A DNA stretch of 64,000 bases from Owenia fusiformis (lineage: Eukaryota > Annelida > Polychaeta > Sabellida > Oweniidae), in the NCBI GenBank assembly GCA_903813345.2, contig CAIIXF020000008.1, positions 20,322,822 to 20,386,821 on the forward strand, given 5' to 3'. The notes under the pieces were generated by a model. That model ran no database searches. It had not been told where the DNA came from and worked only from the letters and a program-made list of their open reading frames with translations. A program made the translations under genes and the position numbers. This document shows positions 1 through 11,179 of the stretch, piece by piece. Within the stretch, counting starts at the first letter, position 1, and the number at the start of each line of letters is the position of its first letter.

Positions 1-355
1 TGTCCTGTTTAAGAACCCCTATCTTACCTACTGAAAACGGATTCTCGCATAATACTCACCAACATGAATCTACTTGTTGAGACTCGATCAACTTGAGTTC
101 TCCGAGAAAATGAGGATTTCAGCAAGGGTGCCATTGACTTATAATGGGGATGCAATTGATTTCATCCTGTATATCTACAGTTCATATGCAGGATGAAATC
201 AATTGCATCCCCATGTTAATTAAATTACATCCTTGCTGAAATCCTCATTTTCTCAGAAGAACTCAAGTTGATGAGTCTCAACAAGTAGATTCATATTGGT
301 GAGTATTGCTAGAATCCATTTTCAATAGTTAGAATAGGGGTTCTTGAACAGGACA
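1..355. mobile_element. 355-bp foldback element, copy 1
   Basis: The two halves are inverted copies of each other (about 165-base arms around a loop near 165-190). It begins TGTCCTGTTTAAGAACCCCT and ends with the near reverse complement, at 336-355. The arms differ by scattered substitutions and small indels, so the element is not freshly made. There is no coding capacity, so it is a foldback or MITE-like element. The target duplication cannot be read because the left flank lies outside the window. Confidence 0.75.
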
Positions 356-887
356 TTGGGCTTGCTTTTTAGAACTTTTTGTTGGTACTATAATATAGTT
401 CTTTTACATGTACCTTGAGGAGGTCAGAGCCAAGTAAATCTAGCAATTGAAAAGGGTAATACACATGAAAATCGGGTCACAAGAAATACTCCGAGTGCAT
501 ATTTAAAACTTTTTAATGCCAACTTCTCAACTATTAATTAATAGCATGTCACAATGGACTAAAGTATAAAGGCATTTATGTGTAATGGATATGGTTACAT
601 TTAGAGAAATCAATAAAAGTTAGTAGACTCTACCACTGTTAATAATTGAAATGTAATTGCTAATTTTGTTTGAATTGTCTGGCTAAAAGGATCAATTCCA
701 TCAGCAATACCTATTAGATGGTTTATTGAGTGCTTGGCAAGCACGACCGAGCAAGCAGAAGAATCCAACACACATAATGAACACAATGAGCCTATAGAAC
801 ATTTATAGATTATTCTGAGATACGTTTCCAGTTCATGTGTCAACACTGACCAAACAATTCTCCTTTTCGCGGTTCCCTCTCCAAACG

Positions 888-970
888 CAAGGAGGATTGG
901 CTCCCAGAATGCAACACCGATATTCTGCAAAACAATCACCTAGCGATAGCTTTGTTGGAGAGTATCGGGT
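888..970. mobile_element. Truncated Mutator-like MITE
   Basis: Starts with CAAGGAGGATTGGCTCCCAG after the flank CTCCAAACG (879-887), exactly as in the complete copy at 3513-3700, but stops at 970 where the duplicated block ends. Confidence 0.7.
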
Positions 971-2160
971 GCCCCCCACGCCCCCGTCTAGATCCGCTGG
1001 TGGGTCCGATGTAATTTGCCTGTGTATATGGATACAAAACACACCAGGATTTATTTATTTCGAGAAAGTGTTTTATCTGCTTGTTAATCCATTTAATTTG
1101 CTGATATTTTCCATACGGGTATAAAGTTCAATATTCAACATTTGATTGAAACATGAACGCTGGAAGATCAAAACATACGGATTTGAAGCTCCAAGTGTTC
1201 TGGCCAGGCTACCCAAGTGTTCCGACTCTTGCCAAAGTAATCTGACTTGAACCAAATATTCTGGGTTGACTCATTTTATCAAATACACGAGAGGTTGATT
1301 TTTTTATATGGCTGCGTCGTGCACAAATGGCCTTCCATTTATACTAACAGTGTACCAGTTGACGGATGGCAGATCCTGGCTGTGCGAATTTTGCTCCATG
1401 GAACAACCAACATCGTATTTATAAATATACTCAAAATCTAAATTTCAGGAATATGCATAACTTTGAAAAATGTGCCTCTGAAAAAATTGGTCCAAATTTT
1501 CAGAAATTAACCAACATTTCAGGGCCGCAAAAATATTTTTGGACATCCTCCGTTGTTAAATTTTAGTTCTAATAAATTCTATTCAAATTTGACACCACGT
1601 AATTAGCGGTGTAGGTGCATGCGCTTTGATGAGCTGTTGTTGTTGAGAATGTGTGACCAACCATTTGCAGGAGTTTATTGTTCTTTTTATTGCTTCCTTA
1701 TTAAATATTATGCAATTAACTTGCGCCGCGGGCAGTTCAAAAACGCAGCCTGTATCATCGAAATACTGGGAAATAGTTGTTTTTATTACAACATCAAAAA
1801 TATGAGTTCTCAATATGTTAATGGACGTTAAATGTAATTATGATTTATCAATTTCAAGGTCAGGAAGATGATCAGGAAATTCATATACCGCAGGGTAGAT
1901 GTTGTGCTTACGTAATCATCTTGTGTATCATCCATACGACACGTAGTAAGTCACTAATGATGACATTATGCCAAAAGGTTATTGAAATAAATATACATCC
2001 GAAAAAGTTATAATGACTAAGACATATTCCTACTGCAGGCGGTCATTATGGAAGTGATATTGTAAGAGATGAAAGGCGACGACAAATTACTTCCTCTCTT
2101 ACGGATACCTATGACGATGAACGTAATTTTAGTAAAGTTATGAAAATCATTTTGTGACCA
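971..2160. other. Non-coding stretch between the direct repeats
   Basis: No gene, RNA or mobile element recognised. The first 35 bases are C-rich, unlike the AT-rich surroundings, and mark the breakpoint of the 970-bp repeat. Short open frames on both strands overlap each other and have no recognisable motif. Confidence 0.5.
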
Positions 2161-2500
2161 GTCCTATTGTATTGTATTGAATTATATTGTGTTGTATTGT
2201 ATCGCATTATATTGTAATCAATTGATATACTGTATTATAATTAATTGTATTGAATTGTATTATATTGTATAATAAATGAGCTGTATTGTATTGTATGACA
2301 TTGTTTTGTATTTATCGCATTGTGTTGTAATACATTGTATATTGTATTGTATATAGCATTATCATTAACTTGTATTGTATTGAATGACATTGTATTATAT
2401 TGTAGAGTATTGTTTGTCATTGTATAATATCGTATTGTGTATTCAGTTGTATTGTATCATATTATTGCATTGTATTGTAGAACATCTTATTATATTATAT
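2161..2500. repeat. Degenerate (TATTG)n microsatellite
   Basis: About 340 bases dominated by the pentanucleotide TATTG/TTGTA with many interruptions. It ends about 125 bases before the second copy of the 970-bp block. Confidence 0.85.
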
Positions 2501-2625
2501 CGTTTTAAACAAATTACGGGCTATTCAATAGAGAGTCAGGACTGCCATATTCTTGGAGGGGAGTGTAGCTGATTCGCTTTATAGTACCAAACAAAAATTT
2601 CAAAAAGGCCTTGGTTAAGCTTTAA

Positions 2626-2980
2626 TGTCCTGTTTAAGAACCCCTATCTTACCTACTGAAAACGGATTCTCGCATAATACTCACCAACATGAATCTACTT
2701 GTTGAGACTCGATCAACTTGAGTTCTCCGAGAAAATGAGGATTTCAGCAAGGGTGCCATTGACTTATAATGGGGATGCAATTGATTTCATCCTGTATATC
2801 TACAGTTCATATGCAGGATGAAATCAATTGCATCCCCATGTTAATTAAATTACATCCTTGCTGAAATCCTCATTTTCTCAGAAGAACTCAAGTTGATGAG
2901 TCTCAACAAGTAGATTCATATTGGTGAGTATTGCTAGAATCCATTTTCAATAGTTAGAATAGGGGTTCTTGAACAGGACA
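2626..2980. mobile_element. 355-bp foldback element, copy 2
   Basis: Identical to 1-355 and carried by the larger duplication rather than inserted independently. The left flank is ...agctttaa and the right flank ttgggctt; I see no clean target duplication. Confidence 0.75.
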
Positions 2981-3595
2981 TTGGGCTTGCTTTTTAGAAC
3001 TTTTTGTTGGTACTATAATATAGTTCTTTTACATGTACCTTGAGGAGGTCAGAGCCAAGTAAATCTAGCAATTGAAAAGGGTAATACACATGAAAATCGG
3101 GTCACAAGAAATACTCCGAGTGCATATTTAAAACTTTTTAATGCCAACTTCTCAACTATTAATTAATAGCATGTCACAATGGACTAAAGTATAAAGGCAT
3201 TTATGTGTAATGGATATGGTTACATTTAGAGAAATCAATAAAAGTTAGTAGACTCTACCACTGTTAATAATTGAAATGTAATTGCTAATTTTGTTTGAAT
3301 TGTCTGGCTAAAAGGATCAATTCCATCAGCAATACCTATTAGATGGTTTATTGAGTGCTTGGCAAGCACGACCGAGCAAGCAGAAGAATCCAACACACAT
3401 AATGAACACAATGAGCCTATAGAACATTTATAGATTATTCTGAGATACGTTTCCAGTTCATGTGTCAACACTGACCAAACAATTCTCCTTTTCGCGGTTC
3501 CCTCTCCAAACGCAAGGAGGATTGGCTCCCAGAATGCAACACCGATATTCTGCAAAACAATCACCTAGCGATAGCTTTGTTGGAGAGTATCGGGT
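2626..3595. repeat. 970-bp direct repeat, right copy
   Basis: Second copy of the block at 1-970. Here the MITE at the right edge is complete (3513-3700), whereas in the left copy it is cut at 970. The right copy therefore keeps the ancestral structure. The 1655 bases between the copies (971-2625) have no LTR-element coding content. A recent tandem duplication followed by deletion, or an assembly duplication, are both possible. Confidence 0.9.
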
Positions 3596-3700
3596 CATTC
3601 TCCATGCAGTCGTACAAATTATACAGAAACGAATAGCAAATGACGCATGCGTGGAGATTAAAGAATATCGAGTTGGAACCCTGGCTTCCAATCCTCCTTG
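3513..3700. mobile_element. Mutator-like MITE, 188 bp, with 9-bp target duplication
   Basis: Inverted ends start CAAGGAGGATTGG on the left and CCAATCCTCCTTG on the right. The flanks are a perfect 9-base direct repeat CTCCAAACG at 3504-3512 and 3701-3709. Two relatives at 56686-56944 and 59122-59426 share the ends and also have perfect 9-base flanking repeats. A 9-base duplication fits Mutator-like (MULE) transposition, which is an inference. Confidence 0.85.
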
Positions 3701-3709
3701 CTCCAAACG

Positions 3710-6130
3710 AGGAGACACGGAAAATATTACCCATGATGCAATTCGCGGGAGGACAATGCTCACTTCCTCTTTTCCCCCTCATTGGTTTAGCATGTGCAAA
3801 ATCCTCTATAAGCTTCCTTCGTGGTTTGTGAGAAGGAGAGAAAGGGGAGAGACGGGAGAGATGGAGACGGAGAGGATGGAGCTTTCTTTCTTGGGAGAAC
3901 TGATTGCCATAAGCTAGCTTAAATTGCCTTGATACTTTCAATAATCGTCACTGTAAAGTGATATAGTTTCCTATCTTATATATTGTGATGAAAGTTTCAC
4001 GCAACAAATATAAAATTAAGAGACAGTTGCAATATTCATTTTAAGTCTTAGGAATGATATAGTAGCACCACTTCACCCCTTAACTTCCCAAACACACACT
4101 TTATCTAAAAACGACAGCCATTATGTGATATATTAAAATAACAGAATATGGCGCACTAGAACCAATCCATACAATAGTTAAATGATTTTATAAACCTCAA
4201 ATATTCAAAAACTCAAGAAATATGCGAATTATCTCGAATCGAAAAAAGCCTGTAAACCCCAGAAGGCCAACAAATGCATGTATTTCAAAATACCGATATT
4301 GAATGTGACACCCAGACAATTTACATTTATTAGTAAGCTGTTTAATTTTGAAATATTGAAAATGGATATTAGAAATCTAGTCTGTATGAAGCCAACTAGA
4401 CCAACTAGCTATGTGATGAGACTCGGCAATTAATTCACATGCTTGTTAGCATGAGAATTACAAGTGGGGTATATCGATAGACAGCTGGTGAAGTGTCCAC
4501 TCGTACAAAGGATGAGCCTAGTCACGTGGTGAGACATTCCTCTCCAGCAAATCGTTACAATTCGAAAGCTCGAAGCACTTGTACATTCCCCGGGGTACAT
4601 ACTCGCTAACCAGTTTGATTTTCACTTACTTCATTAGAACTGCATACCTTGGTAATCTAAGATGACATTTGTAAAGGTGTATGGAATTGTATCAAAAAGG
4701 AAAGTTGAATGCTCCGATAAATAATTGCTCTCCAAATATTTCCATTTAGATGCAATCATTTGAAGATTGCATTGACATCAGCCAAGCTTATTATTGCTAA
4801 AACTAGAAAGGAACGTTCACTGTTGGAGAGTCCTTACGAAATGTGTTAATTTCTATGTCGGATATAACCCCGTGAACCATTTCTTGATTGAATACTATGA
4901 TGAAAGGGTTCGGCATTGGAGAGATAAATGTTGAACAGGACGAATCAATTCATTATTTCGTAACATTGATCTTTATGTGCTTTTGGTTATACAATAGGCT
5001 CATCGACCTCTATTGCTGATACCATTGCCAAGTGTGTCGAACACGGGACAGCTGTGAAAAGCATCTCGAAACTCAGAAATAATATTTGAAAACGCAATGG
5101 GTATTGTTTGAAACCACTAGGGAACAATGCGAAAATAGACATGGAATAAAATACCGATATAAATAAATAATTGTCCCTTGTGTTTGAATTATCCTGTGCT
5201 GCGTGTGAACAAAGTAAAAAATGATATAACTTGGAACAATGAGATAATGCACGCCATATCCAATAAAATTACATCACCTCATTTAAGTTATAAAAAACAT
5301 AATGATAAATTGTTCAAATTGATTTTATATATTTTTGATCGGCGTCAGATTATAATAGATTCATTTAACATAGAAGGTTCTAACTATTTAACATCGCCAA
5401 AGAACAATGATATCGAGCGAAATGTTTTAGTTACTACCATTCTCGCTATCCATATATTGAATTGCATCATCATAATTCCTCTATGATCCGTCTCAATTAC
5501 AAATATTGGTTCGCTATCGGAGACACACAAAGAGCTCAATTTCTGTACAAGTGAAAATTCAAGGTCGTTATCTGCTTAGAACAATTAGGCCCAATTATTC
5601 ACATGCCGAATGGGCTAAATGTATCGATTACAGATTAGGTACAGTTCAGGATACGGGAGATAGTTCGATTTCTCAGTGACAATTTTGCAATTCAAATATG
5701 CACGATGCCAAAACAAAATTATCTGTCTTAATATGTCGATTGTCAAAATGATAGACAGACTGCAAAGAAACAATAATTAATTTTTGTTTCACGATCGAGA
5801 CCTCACTCGAAGTGCTTGACGATAGATAACGTTGCAATTTCAGATTCAGATTGATATCAGTTTCTAAATGTAGGCACATGTTCATTCAATTATTGACCTA
5901 TATTTGAACATCTAGTGTTTTCAAACTTAAAATACGTCATTCTTCACCCGGGCCAAGTGTCCAAAAAGAACTGTGTACTTTAATACCCTTGCATTTGGTA
6001 TACGCAAGTATGGATAATGGACCATTCTGGTACTCATAACACCCTTCTGTTTCACCTGAAACAAGAACACCTGAACGTACAGAGACAGGGCTAAGAAGAA
6101 ATGAGATGTCATACTTTATCATGATGATAA
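3710..6130. other. Non-coding stretch
   Basis: No gene recognised. At 3718-3755 a short segment (acccatgatgcaattcgcggg) is the near reverse complement of one at 34455-34490, so both belong to some dispersed repeat. The segment 3830-3885 is GA-rich. Open frames such as 5178-5486 and 5937-6278 have no motif I know. Confidence 0.5.
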
Positions 6131-6815
6131 TGGATCGGTGTGGTGCGATAGTGTGGCCGGAGCGGCACCGGTTTAAACAAATCACGGTATCGCACCCGTC
6201 CGATGCATCTGCGTGTATCAAAGGTAATGTACGAGGTAACGAAAAGATAGATGGATTAAAATGGTGTCCCATCTCCACCTAAATTCAGAGGATAAGAATA
6301 ATTTTTATCCGCAAGACCTCGGGATACCAAAAGACAGGCCTGTTTCTATTGATTAATAATTACTTAACAGATTGAGATACCACCATCGTTGTAGGATCTA
6401 GGATGAAGAATTAATAATCGAATGATGTTCCATGATATACAATTGTCCTGTGATGGACCGGTGTGATAATGTGACCAGGGCAGTGCCAACGGTTGTTTTT
6501 GAACAATTCACGCTATCGCACCCGTCCTGTGAATTATTGGTATCTGCATCTACAAAGGGCATACCCTTTGCATTCGTTCGACTTCACTTCTAAAAAGAGA
6601 GCTTCGTCTTCGGCAGTTTATAACTAGTATAGACTCTGCGCGCAGGGTATCAAGGGCGATGTACAAGGTCAACGAATATATGGAAGATGTATTAAAATAG
6701 TATCCCATCCCAACCTAAATTCAGAGTGTAAGAATAATTATTATTCTCAAGGTGAAAAAGACAGGGCGTCTGTTTCTATTGATTAATAAATACTTAACAG
6801 ATTGAGATACCAACA
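6131..6815. repeat. Diverged tandem duplication (6131-6398 and 6458-6815)
   Basis: Both halves run through the same landmarks: a segment ending 'atcgcacccgtcc', 'cacctaaattcagag' or 'aacctaaattcagag', 'gtttctattgattaata', and 'ttaacagattgagatacca'. The second half is longer because an 88-bp MITE (6562-6649) is inserted in it, so the first half serves as the empty site. Confidence 0.8.
6562..6649. mobile_element. 88-bp MITE (TACCCT...AGGGTA), intact copy
   Basis: Starts taccctttgcattcg and ends cgcgcagggta. Recognisable relatives lie at 12735-13715 (interrupted), 20772-20836 and 30745-30828, with decayed ones near 23970-24040 and 53350-53420. The flanks 'tacaaagggc' and 'tatcaagggc' may be a mutated target duplication of about 10 bases. 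Confidence 0.7.
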
Positions 6816-8080
6816 TCGGATTGGGATTAATATTTGTATGATGTTACATAATATACAACTATAGCTCGTGTGATGGGACCGTATCTTTTGTTCTACTCAT
6901 CACAAGTACAATAGGCTCAATAGCATTCGGCACTATCATTACATTAATCGGCCTTGATAAATAGGATTAATTTAATAGCCAAATCATTTCATGGATATTG
7001 CAGAGCTAACGATGTCTCTAAATGCATGACTTAAAGAAATCGTTTCTACCCTTTTCAATATTTTAATTCCGCTTCTTTAAAAGGGGGGTTCATCTACAAT
7101 AATTATCCCATCGATTTAACCTTGCATTGGAAAGGGACATTGCAAATGTATCCGCCCGTCGGTCGGTTAATCCGTCCGTCTGTATGTGAACTCGTGAACC
7201 ATCTTCCTTCAATATTTGGTAGTAAAATATACAATTGTAAATTTTTACGCAATTATTTTAAAGGGCCATCGCTTCAAAAATTGAGGGAATGTTCAAACAA
7301 ATTTCAGGATTTAGAATCCATTTGGACCCATCTTGGTATCACATATGACTAAAGGCTAAAGCAATAGCTTGTATGACAGTATGAAGATTGTAATTGTAAT
7401 GACAAATGGCTTTGTCATATTCAAAAGCGACTTCCAATATAAGGAGCTCATTACTGTAAAACAAAAGCTTTCAATTACATTCTAAAATTAACTTTCGTTT
7501 CCTCCCTATGCATCGGAAGCTCATCCCAGAGGCTCTAACGCAGAACTAATGGAAATTAAATACAGGGAAACATACGGATCTCATAATTTCAAACTTATTT
7601 GTGTAGCAGGAGTGTTAAATCATGAGCATTTATCAATTTTATTGAGCTTGTGTGTGTACGTTTCTACTTTCTCATAAGGAATTCCTTCAAATCTTCTCTC
7701 AATAATTCAAAAACCTTTTTGAAGTCAAAGCTTGATGGATCAGTATAAAGGTGAAATATGCACCAAAGTTAAAGAGACGGTAAGCAAGTTGCAAGCAATG
7801 TTCAAGTAACAAATTTATTCTTAGCCATATGGAAATTCTATTTTTACAAAATGACCACAACGAGAAATGATACAATATTAAAAGGAAAAATTGTTGATAG
7901 AATATTTTCAGGAAATCTCAATCTTAAGATCTACCTTTAAGCTAGTTATCGTGACACGACGGTTGCGTGTTACTTACCTGACGTATCCGCTTTTTTAATT
8001 TGAACAACTGACGGTATTGTTAGTTTGTTGAAACAAATGACTACAGCTGCTCACTTATGTTAAATTCCGATTTTTACATT
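6816..8080. other. Non-coding stretch
   Basis: No gene recognised. A short run of 'cgtccgtctg' type near 7155-7185 resembles larger runs at 22595-22640 and 39665-39725. These probably mark the edge of one dispersed repeat family. Confidence 0.5.
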
Positions 8081-8083
8081 TAG

Positions 8084-8302
8084 GTACGCATTGAGAAAAA
8101 AGATATAACGCACGAAGTGAAGTTCAACGCCTGGTTCAAGTTACCAATAAAGGAAGTGATTTGCTTGGCACCTGGATATGGAATGATGGAAGAGTCCAAT
8201 CAAGCAGATAAGATTGCCCGGAGTGAATATGATGAGCGTTGTGAAGCTCTCAATATAAGCCGAACTAGATACCATGTGCCCCTAGACGATTGCACACTCT
8301 AA
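8084..8302 (+). CDS. Possible terminal exon of an unidentified gene
   Basis: I do not recognise this protein. An AG preceded by a T-rich run (tttttacatttag, ending 8083) could be a splice acceptor. From 8084 an open frame of about 72 codons runs to a stop at 8300-8302. It begins with Val-Arg-Ile-Glu-Lys-Lys and contains Asn-Ala-Trp-Phe-Lys and Cys-Leu-Ala-Pro-Gly-Tyr. The first 35 codons have a more balanced, GC-richer composition than the surroundings, which is why I list it. Against it: the second half belongs to a tandem repeat (8192-8600), no other exon was found on the plus strand, and it has no known domain. It lies downstream of, and antisense to, the muscarinic receptor exon. It may be a fossil. 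Confidence 0.22.
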   Translation, partial: VRIEKKDITHEVKFNAWFKLPIKEVICLAPGYGMMEESNQADKIARSEYDERCEALNISRTRYHVPLDDCTL

Positions 8303-8600
8303 ATAGAACAAACAGATGAAGGGAGAGTCCAATCAAGCAGATACGAATGACAGGAGTGAATATGAGGAGCGTTGTGAAAGCTGTCAATATAAGCCACCGA
8401 ACTAGATACCCTTAGTCCTAGACGAGTGTTGCCAGTCCATACACTCTGAATAGAACAAACAGATAAAGGGAGAGTCCAATCAAGCAGATTAAATTGCCCG
8501 AAGTGAATATGATGAACATTGTGAAAGCTCTCAATATAAACCACCGACATAGATACCCTTCCAATGAGTCCAATCAAGCAGATAAGATTGCTCGGAGTCT
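8192..8600. repeat. Degenerate tandem repeat, about 140-bp unit
   Basis: The landmark 'gagtccaatcaagcagat' recurs at 8192, 8325, 8472 and 8565. Units share 'gtgaatatgatgagcgttgtgaa' and 'tctcaatataa', and two of them share a run of 'agaacaaacagat'. There are about three and a half copies; the last is shortened. Confidence 0.8.
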
Positions 8601-9058
8601 GTAGTGTAGACATTCTTGAACCTCTTGAAAAGGGTATACATTTATATATGATTTTACAATGCAATGATTTAGAGTCTTTACGTCATGAATGTAGACATGT
8701 CATGTTGTAAACATACTTCGGGCTAATTGAACCTGAATTTTGGAATGTGGATGCACGATTGGCAACCCCAACGATGATTTTGTGTGAGAAAAAAGACAAG
8801 CACTTTTGAAAAAAAGTTTATATCTGAATGGTTTTGATTTATACTTGTGAAGCAAGCATGGTTAAATTGTGAAATTAATGAGAAGTTTCGAATGATTTCA
8901 TAATGATGATTTTTTCTTTTTTTCTTTGAAATGAGCAGAGTAGAAGGCGAACGTGTGATCTGCGGCGGGAGTGCCTATTTATCCATTATACTGAGCCCTC
9001 TTAAGATGTGTAGCTCATCGTTAAGGTATGCTCTTGCATCTAATGCGATCAGATGCAA
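8601..9058. other. Probable intron of the muscarinic receptor gene
   Basis: This AT-rich stretch follows the splice donor of the receptor exon on the minus strand. I see no exon encoding the rest of TM7 here, nor elsewhere down to position 1, so the intron may be longer than 9 kb or the last exon too diverged for me to spot. Confidence 0.4.
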
Positions 9059-9078
9059 TCATGCAAGATTAAGAATAT

Positions 9079-9084
9079 ACCTAC
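9079..9084 (-). other. Splice donor GTAGGT of the receptor exon
   Basis: On the minus strand the exon ends ...GCAATAG and continues GTAGGT. Reading through adds only seven residues before a stop and destroys TM7, whereas splicing here leaves a Gly codon split after its first base. In muscarinic receptors the same Ala-Ile-Gly is followed by the rest of TM7. Confidence 0.85.
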
Positions 9085-11179
9085 CTATTGCATAGAGACT
9101 GTCATTGACGCAGAGAGGACAGAACACCATGATGACCGTAAACAGGTTGTATGGGGTCCATGTCAACACGAATGCTAGTAATATGGCACTGAGAGTCTTG
9201 GCTGCTTTTTGATCCTGCTTCTTTTCTTTGAATTTCTTTTTTGATCTCGATGAACGGACTTTTTGTGTAACCTTTGTGTGAACATGGAATTTAGCTTGAA
9301 CGGCAGTCCTAATAGCTTCCGTTGTCTCCGTTAATCGCCTACTTAGGTTCGGTAGAACGAGACCATCATCCTGCGATCTACTCCTATGACCTGGAGTTTG
9401 TCTACTCACAATTTCATTGTCGTTATTGTGATATGACTTAGAACGGGGAACATGTTTTACATAGGGAGATTTGGAAATTAGACTCATGTTTGATACCGGA
9501 GGAGTAAATTCTTCCCTTAGCTTCCAAATCGGGGAACCATCGGGTGTATTAACCTCGCTTGTTATTCTTACATTTTTCATGACTTCATCACTAACATTAT
9601 CCATATCGTTGCTCTCCCTGACTTCACTGAGTCGGCGTTCACCATGATAAACGTCGTCGTCAGTGTCGGTGTCCGAATACATTTGAATCGATGGTTTAGA
9701 GTTAGGATTGGAAGAGTCTGTTGGCAGTTTGATTAGAATCGTGTACATAGAATCCCTATACTCTTTTTCATGTTCTGAAATACTTGATAAATTATTTTTC
9801 CTCGCTGGTGATATACTATTCTGAATTTCTTTTGACTTTGAGCTTATTAATGGTTCCATTACACTGATTGGGATACAAGGTTTTTTGTTACCATATTTTC
9901 CATTCAAAGTTGAAATGCCCCCACTGGAATGATCACGTGACGATGACGTAAAAGACGTGGTTTTAAATGCCGTGGAGACGGGGGTTATGTCTGATTGTTG
10001 AGGGTCACTAGTACTCGACTCTTCAACGTAGTCGGTATCGCGGTCTATTATGCGGCAGTTACGACAACAACTCGTTTGCCACCATTTACGATGTCTATAT
10101 GGCCCTGAATTAATATTTTCCATCGACACTGATATGTTTTCTAGGTCTGACGAGTCACTTCGAGGTCGACCTTGAGAATGTGAATTGATATTGGAGTGAA
10201 TATCTTCGTCACTGGAGATACACTTCTTCCTACTACTGCTGTAAGCAATTTGACGATTAGCGTCTATTTTCGCTAAACCCTTTTGCCGTTTTTGGGTAGC
10301 GCGGAAGATTTTGAAATAAAGAGCACACATGACGCAAACGGGAAGGTAAAATGCAATGACTGCAGTAATGATGGTGATGTACTCGTTGGATGTCAGGAAT
10401 TGTATGGCACATTGATGAATATCTATGGTTCGTTTTCCTTCAATATATGGCCACGCTATTATCCATGGTGGCCACATGAGGGCGCTGATAATCCATGCGC
10501 ACGCAATCATAATGCCCGCACGTTTTGGTGTTCGTTTGGCACGATAGGTGAGCGGTCGAGTGACCGATAAATATCGGTCACAGCTGATAATAATAAGATT
10601 TGCAACCGAAGCGTTGCTCATAGTATAGTCAAGAGAGAGCCAAATATCACAGATAATTGGCCCAAGGGGCCAGTACCTCATTAAAAGATACACAGTGTAC
10701 AATGGCATAGATATCAAACCTATTGCCAGATCTGCAACCGCCAAACTAGCCAGAAACGAATTGCTCACTGTTTGAAGTTGTTTATCGATCTTAAAAGCGA
10801 TCAAAACTAATAAATTTCCGCCTATAGTCAATATTGACAAAATAGTTACAATGATTGAAATTAGAATCACCTCCAGTGTACCGACCGGATCTGGGAGTCC
10901 TCTCCCTTCTGTAACATTGTCGCTCACATTAGTCCATAGATTTGAACTTTCAGTATAAACGTTGGTAGTCAATTCCTTTGAACTCATACCGCTATCCGTG
11001 TAGTTATTCATTAAATATGATATATTTCCGTCTTGTGGAATAAATATAGAATCTGTTATCCATCCCGTATCGTTGTAAACTCCTTCCTTGTTCGGTAAAC
11101 CGTATTGTATAATTGAATCTGTTCCAAAGCTGGAGTTGGAGCCCTCAGTTCCGTAACTACTCCCATTTAGTTCAACCAT
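9085..11179 (-). CDS. Muscarinic-type acetylcholine receptor, partial (missing end of TM7 and C-tail)
   Basis: Class A GPCR of the plasma membrane that should bind acetylcholine and signal through G proteins. The 698 complete codons give: an N-terminus of about 100 residues with several N-glycosylation sites (e.g. Asn5, Asn15, Asn36, Asn52, Asn84, Asn88) and no signal peptide; TM1 about 104-129 (GN at 121-122); TM2 about 141-166 (LAVAD); TM3 with Asp184-Tyr185 of the amine pocket and DRY at 201-203; TM4 with Trp236; TM5 with two Thr (269 and 272) and Pro280; TM6 with Trp674 and Tyr677-Asn678; and TM7 starting near 692. Every listed pocket residue matches muscarinic receptors. Loop 3 (about 292-657) is very long, Ser-rich, and ends in a basic run before KAAKTL, as usual in the family. 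The start Met has an in-frame stop 21 codons upstream. The frame breaks at Gly699 by a phase-1 intron. Receptor class is certain; subtype is not. Confidence 0.95.

Larger units (their letters stand above)
1..970. repeat. 970-bp direct repeat, left copy
   Basis: The block 1-970 recurs at 2626-3595 with a constant offset of 2625 bases; I saw no mismatch along its length. It holds a 355-bp foldback (1-355), about 500 bases of AT-rich DNA without recognisable coding content, and the left part of a MITE (888-970). Identity stops abruptly after position 970, inside that MITE. The block may continue to the left of the window. Open frames inside it occur identically in both copies but show no known motif. 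Confidence 0.9.

Noticed and set aside
610-939. 109-codon minus-strand frame, repeated at 3235-3564
   Set aside because: Its conservation is explained by the 970-bp DNA duplication; it crosses into a MITE and shows no protein motif.
1-3595. LTR retrotransposon with 970-bp LTRs
   Set aside because: The 1655-base interior has no gag/pol or primer site, and the repeat ends inside a MITE rather than at TG...CA.
10283-10570. 95-codon plus-strand open frame
   Set aside because: It lies antisense within the receptor exon and has no motif; it is a shadow of that gene.
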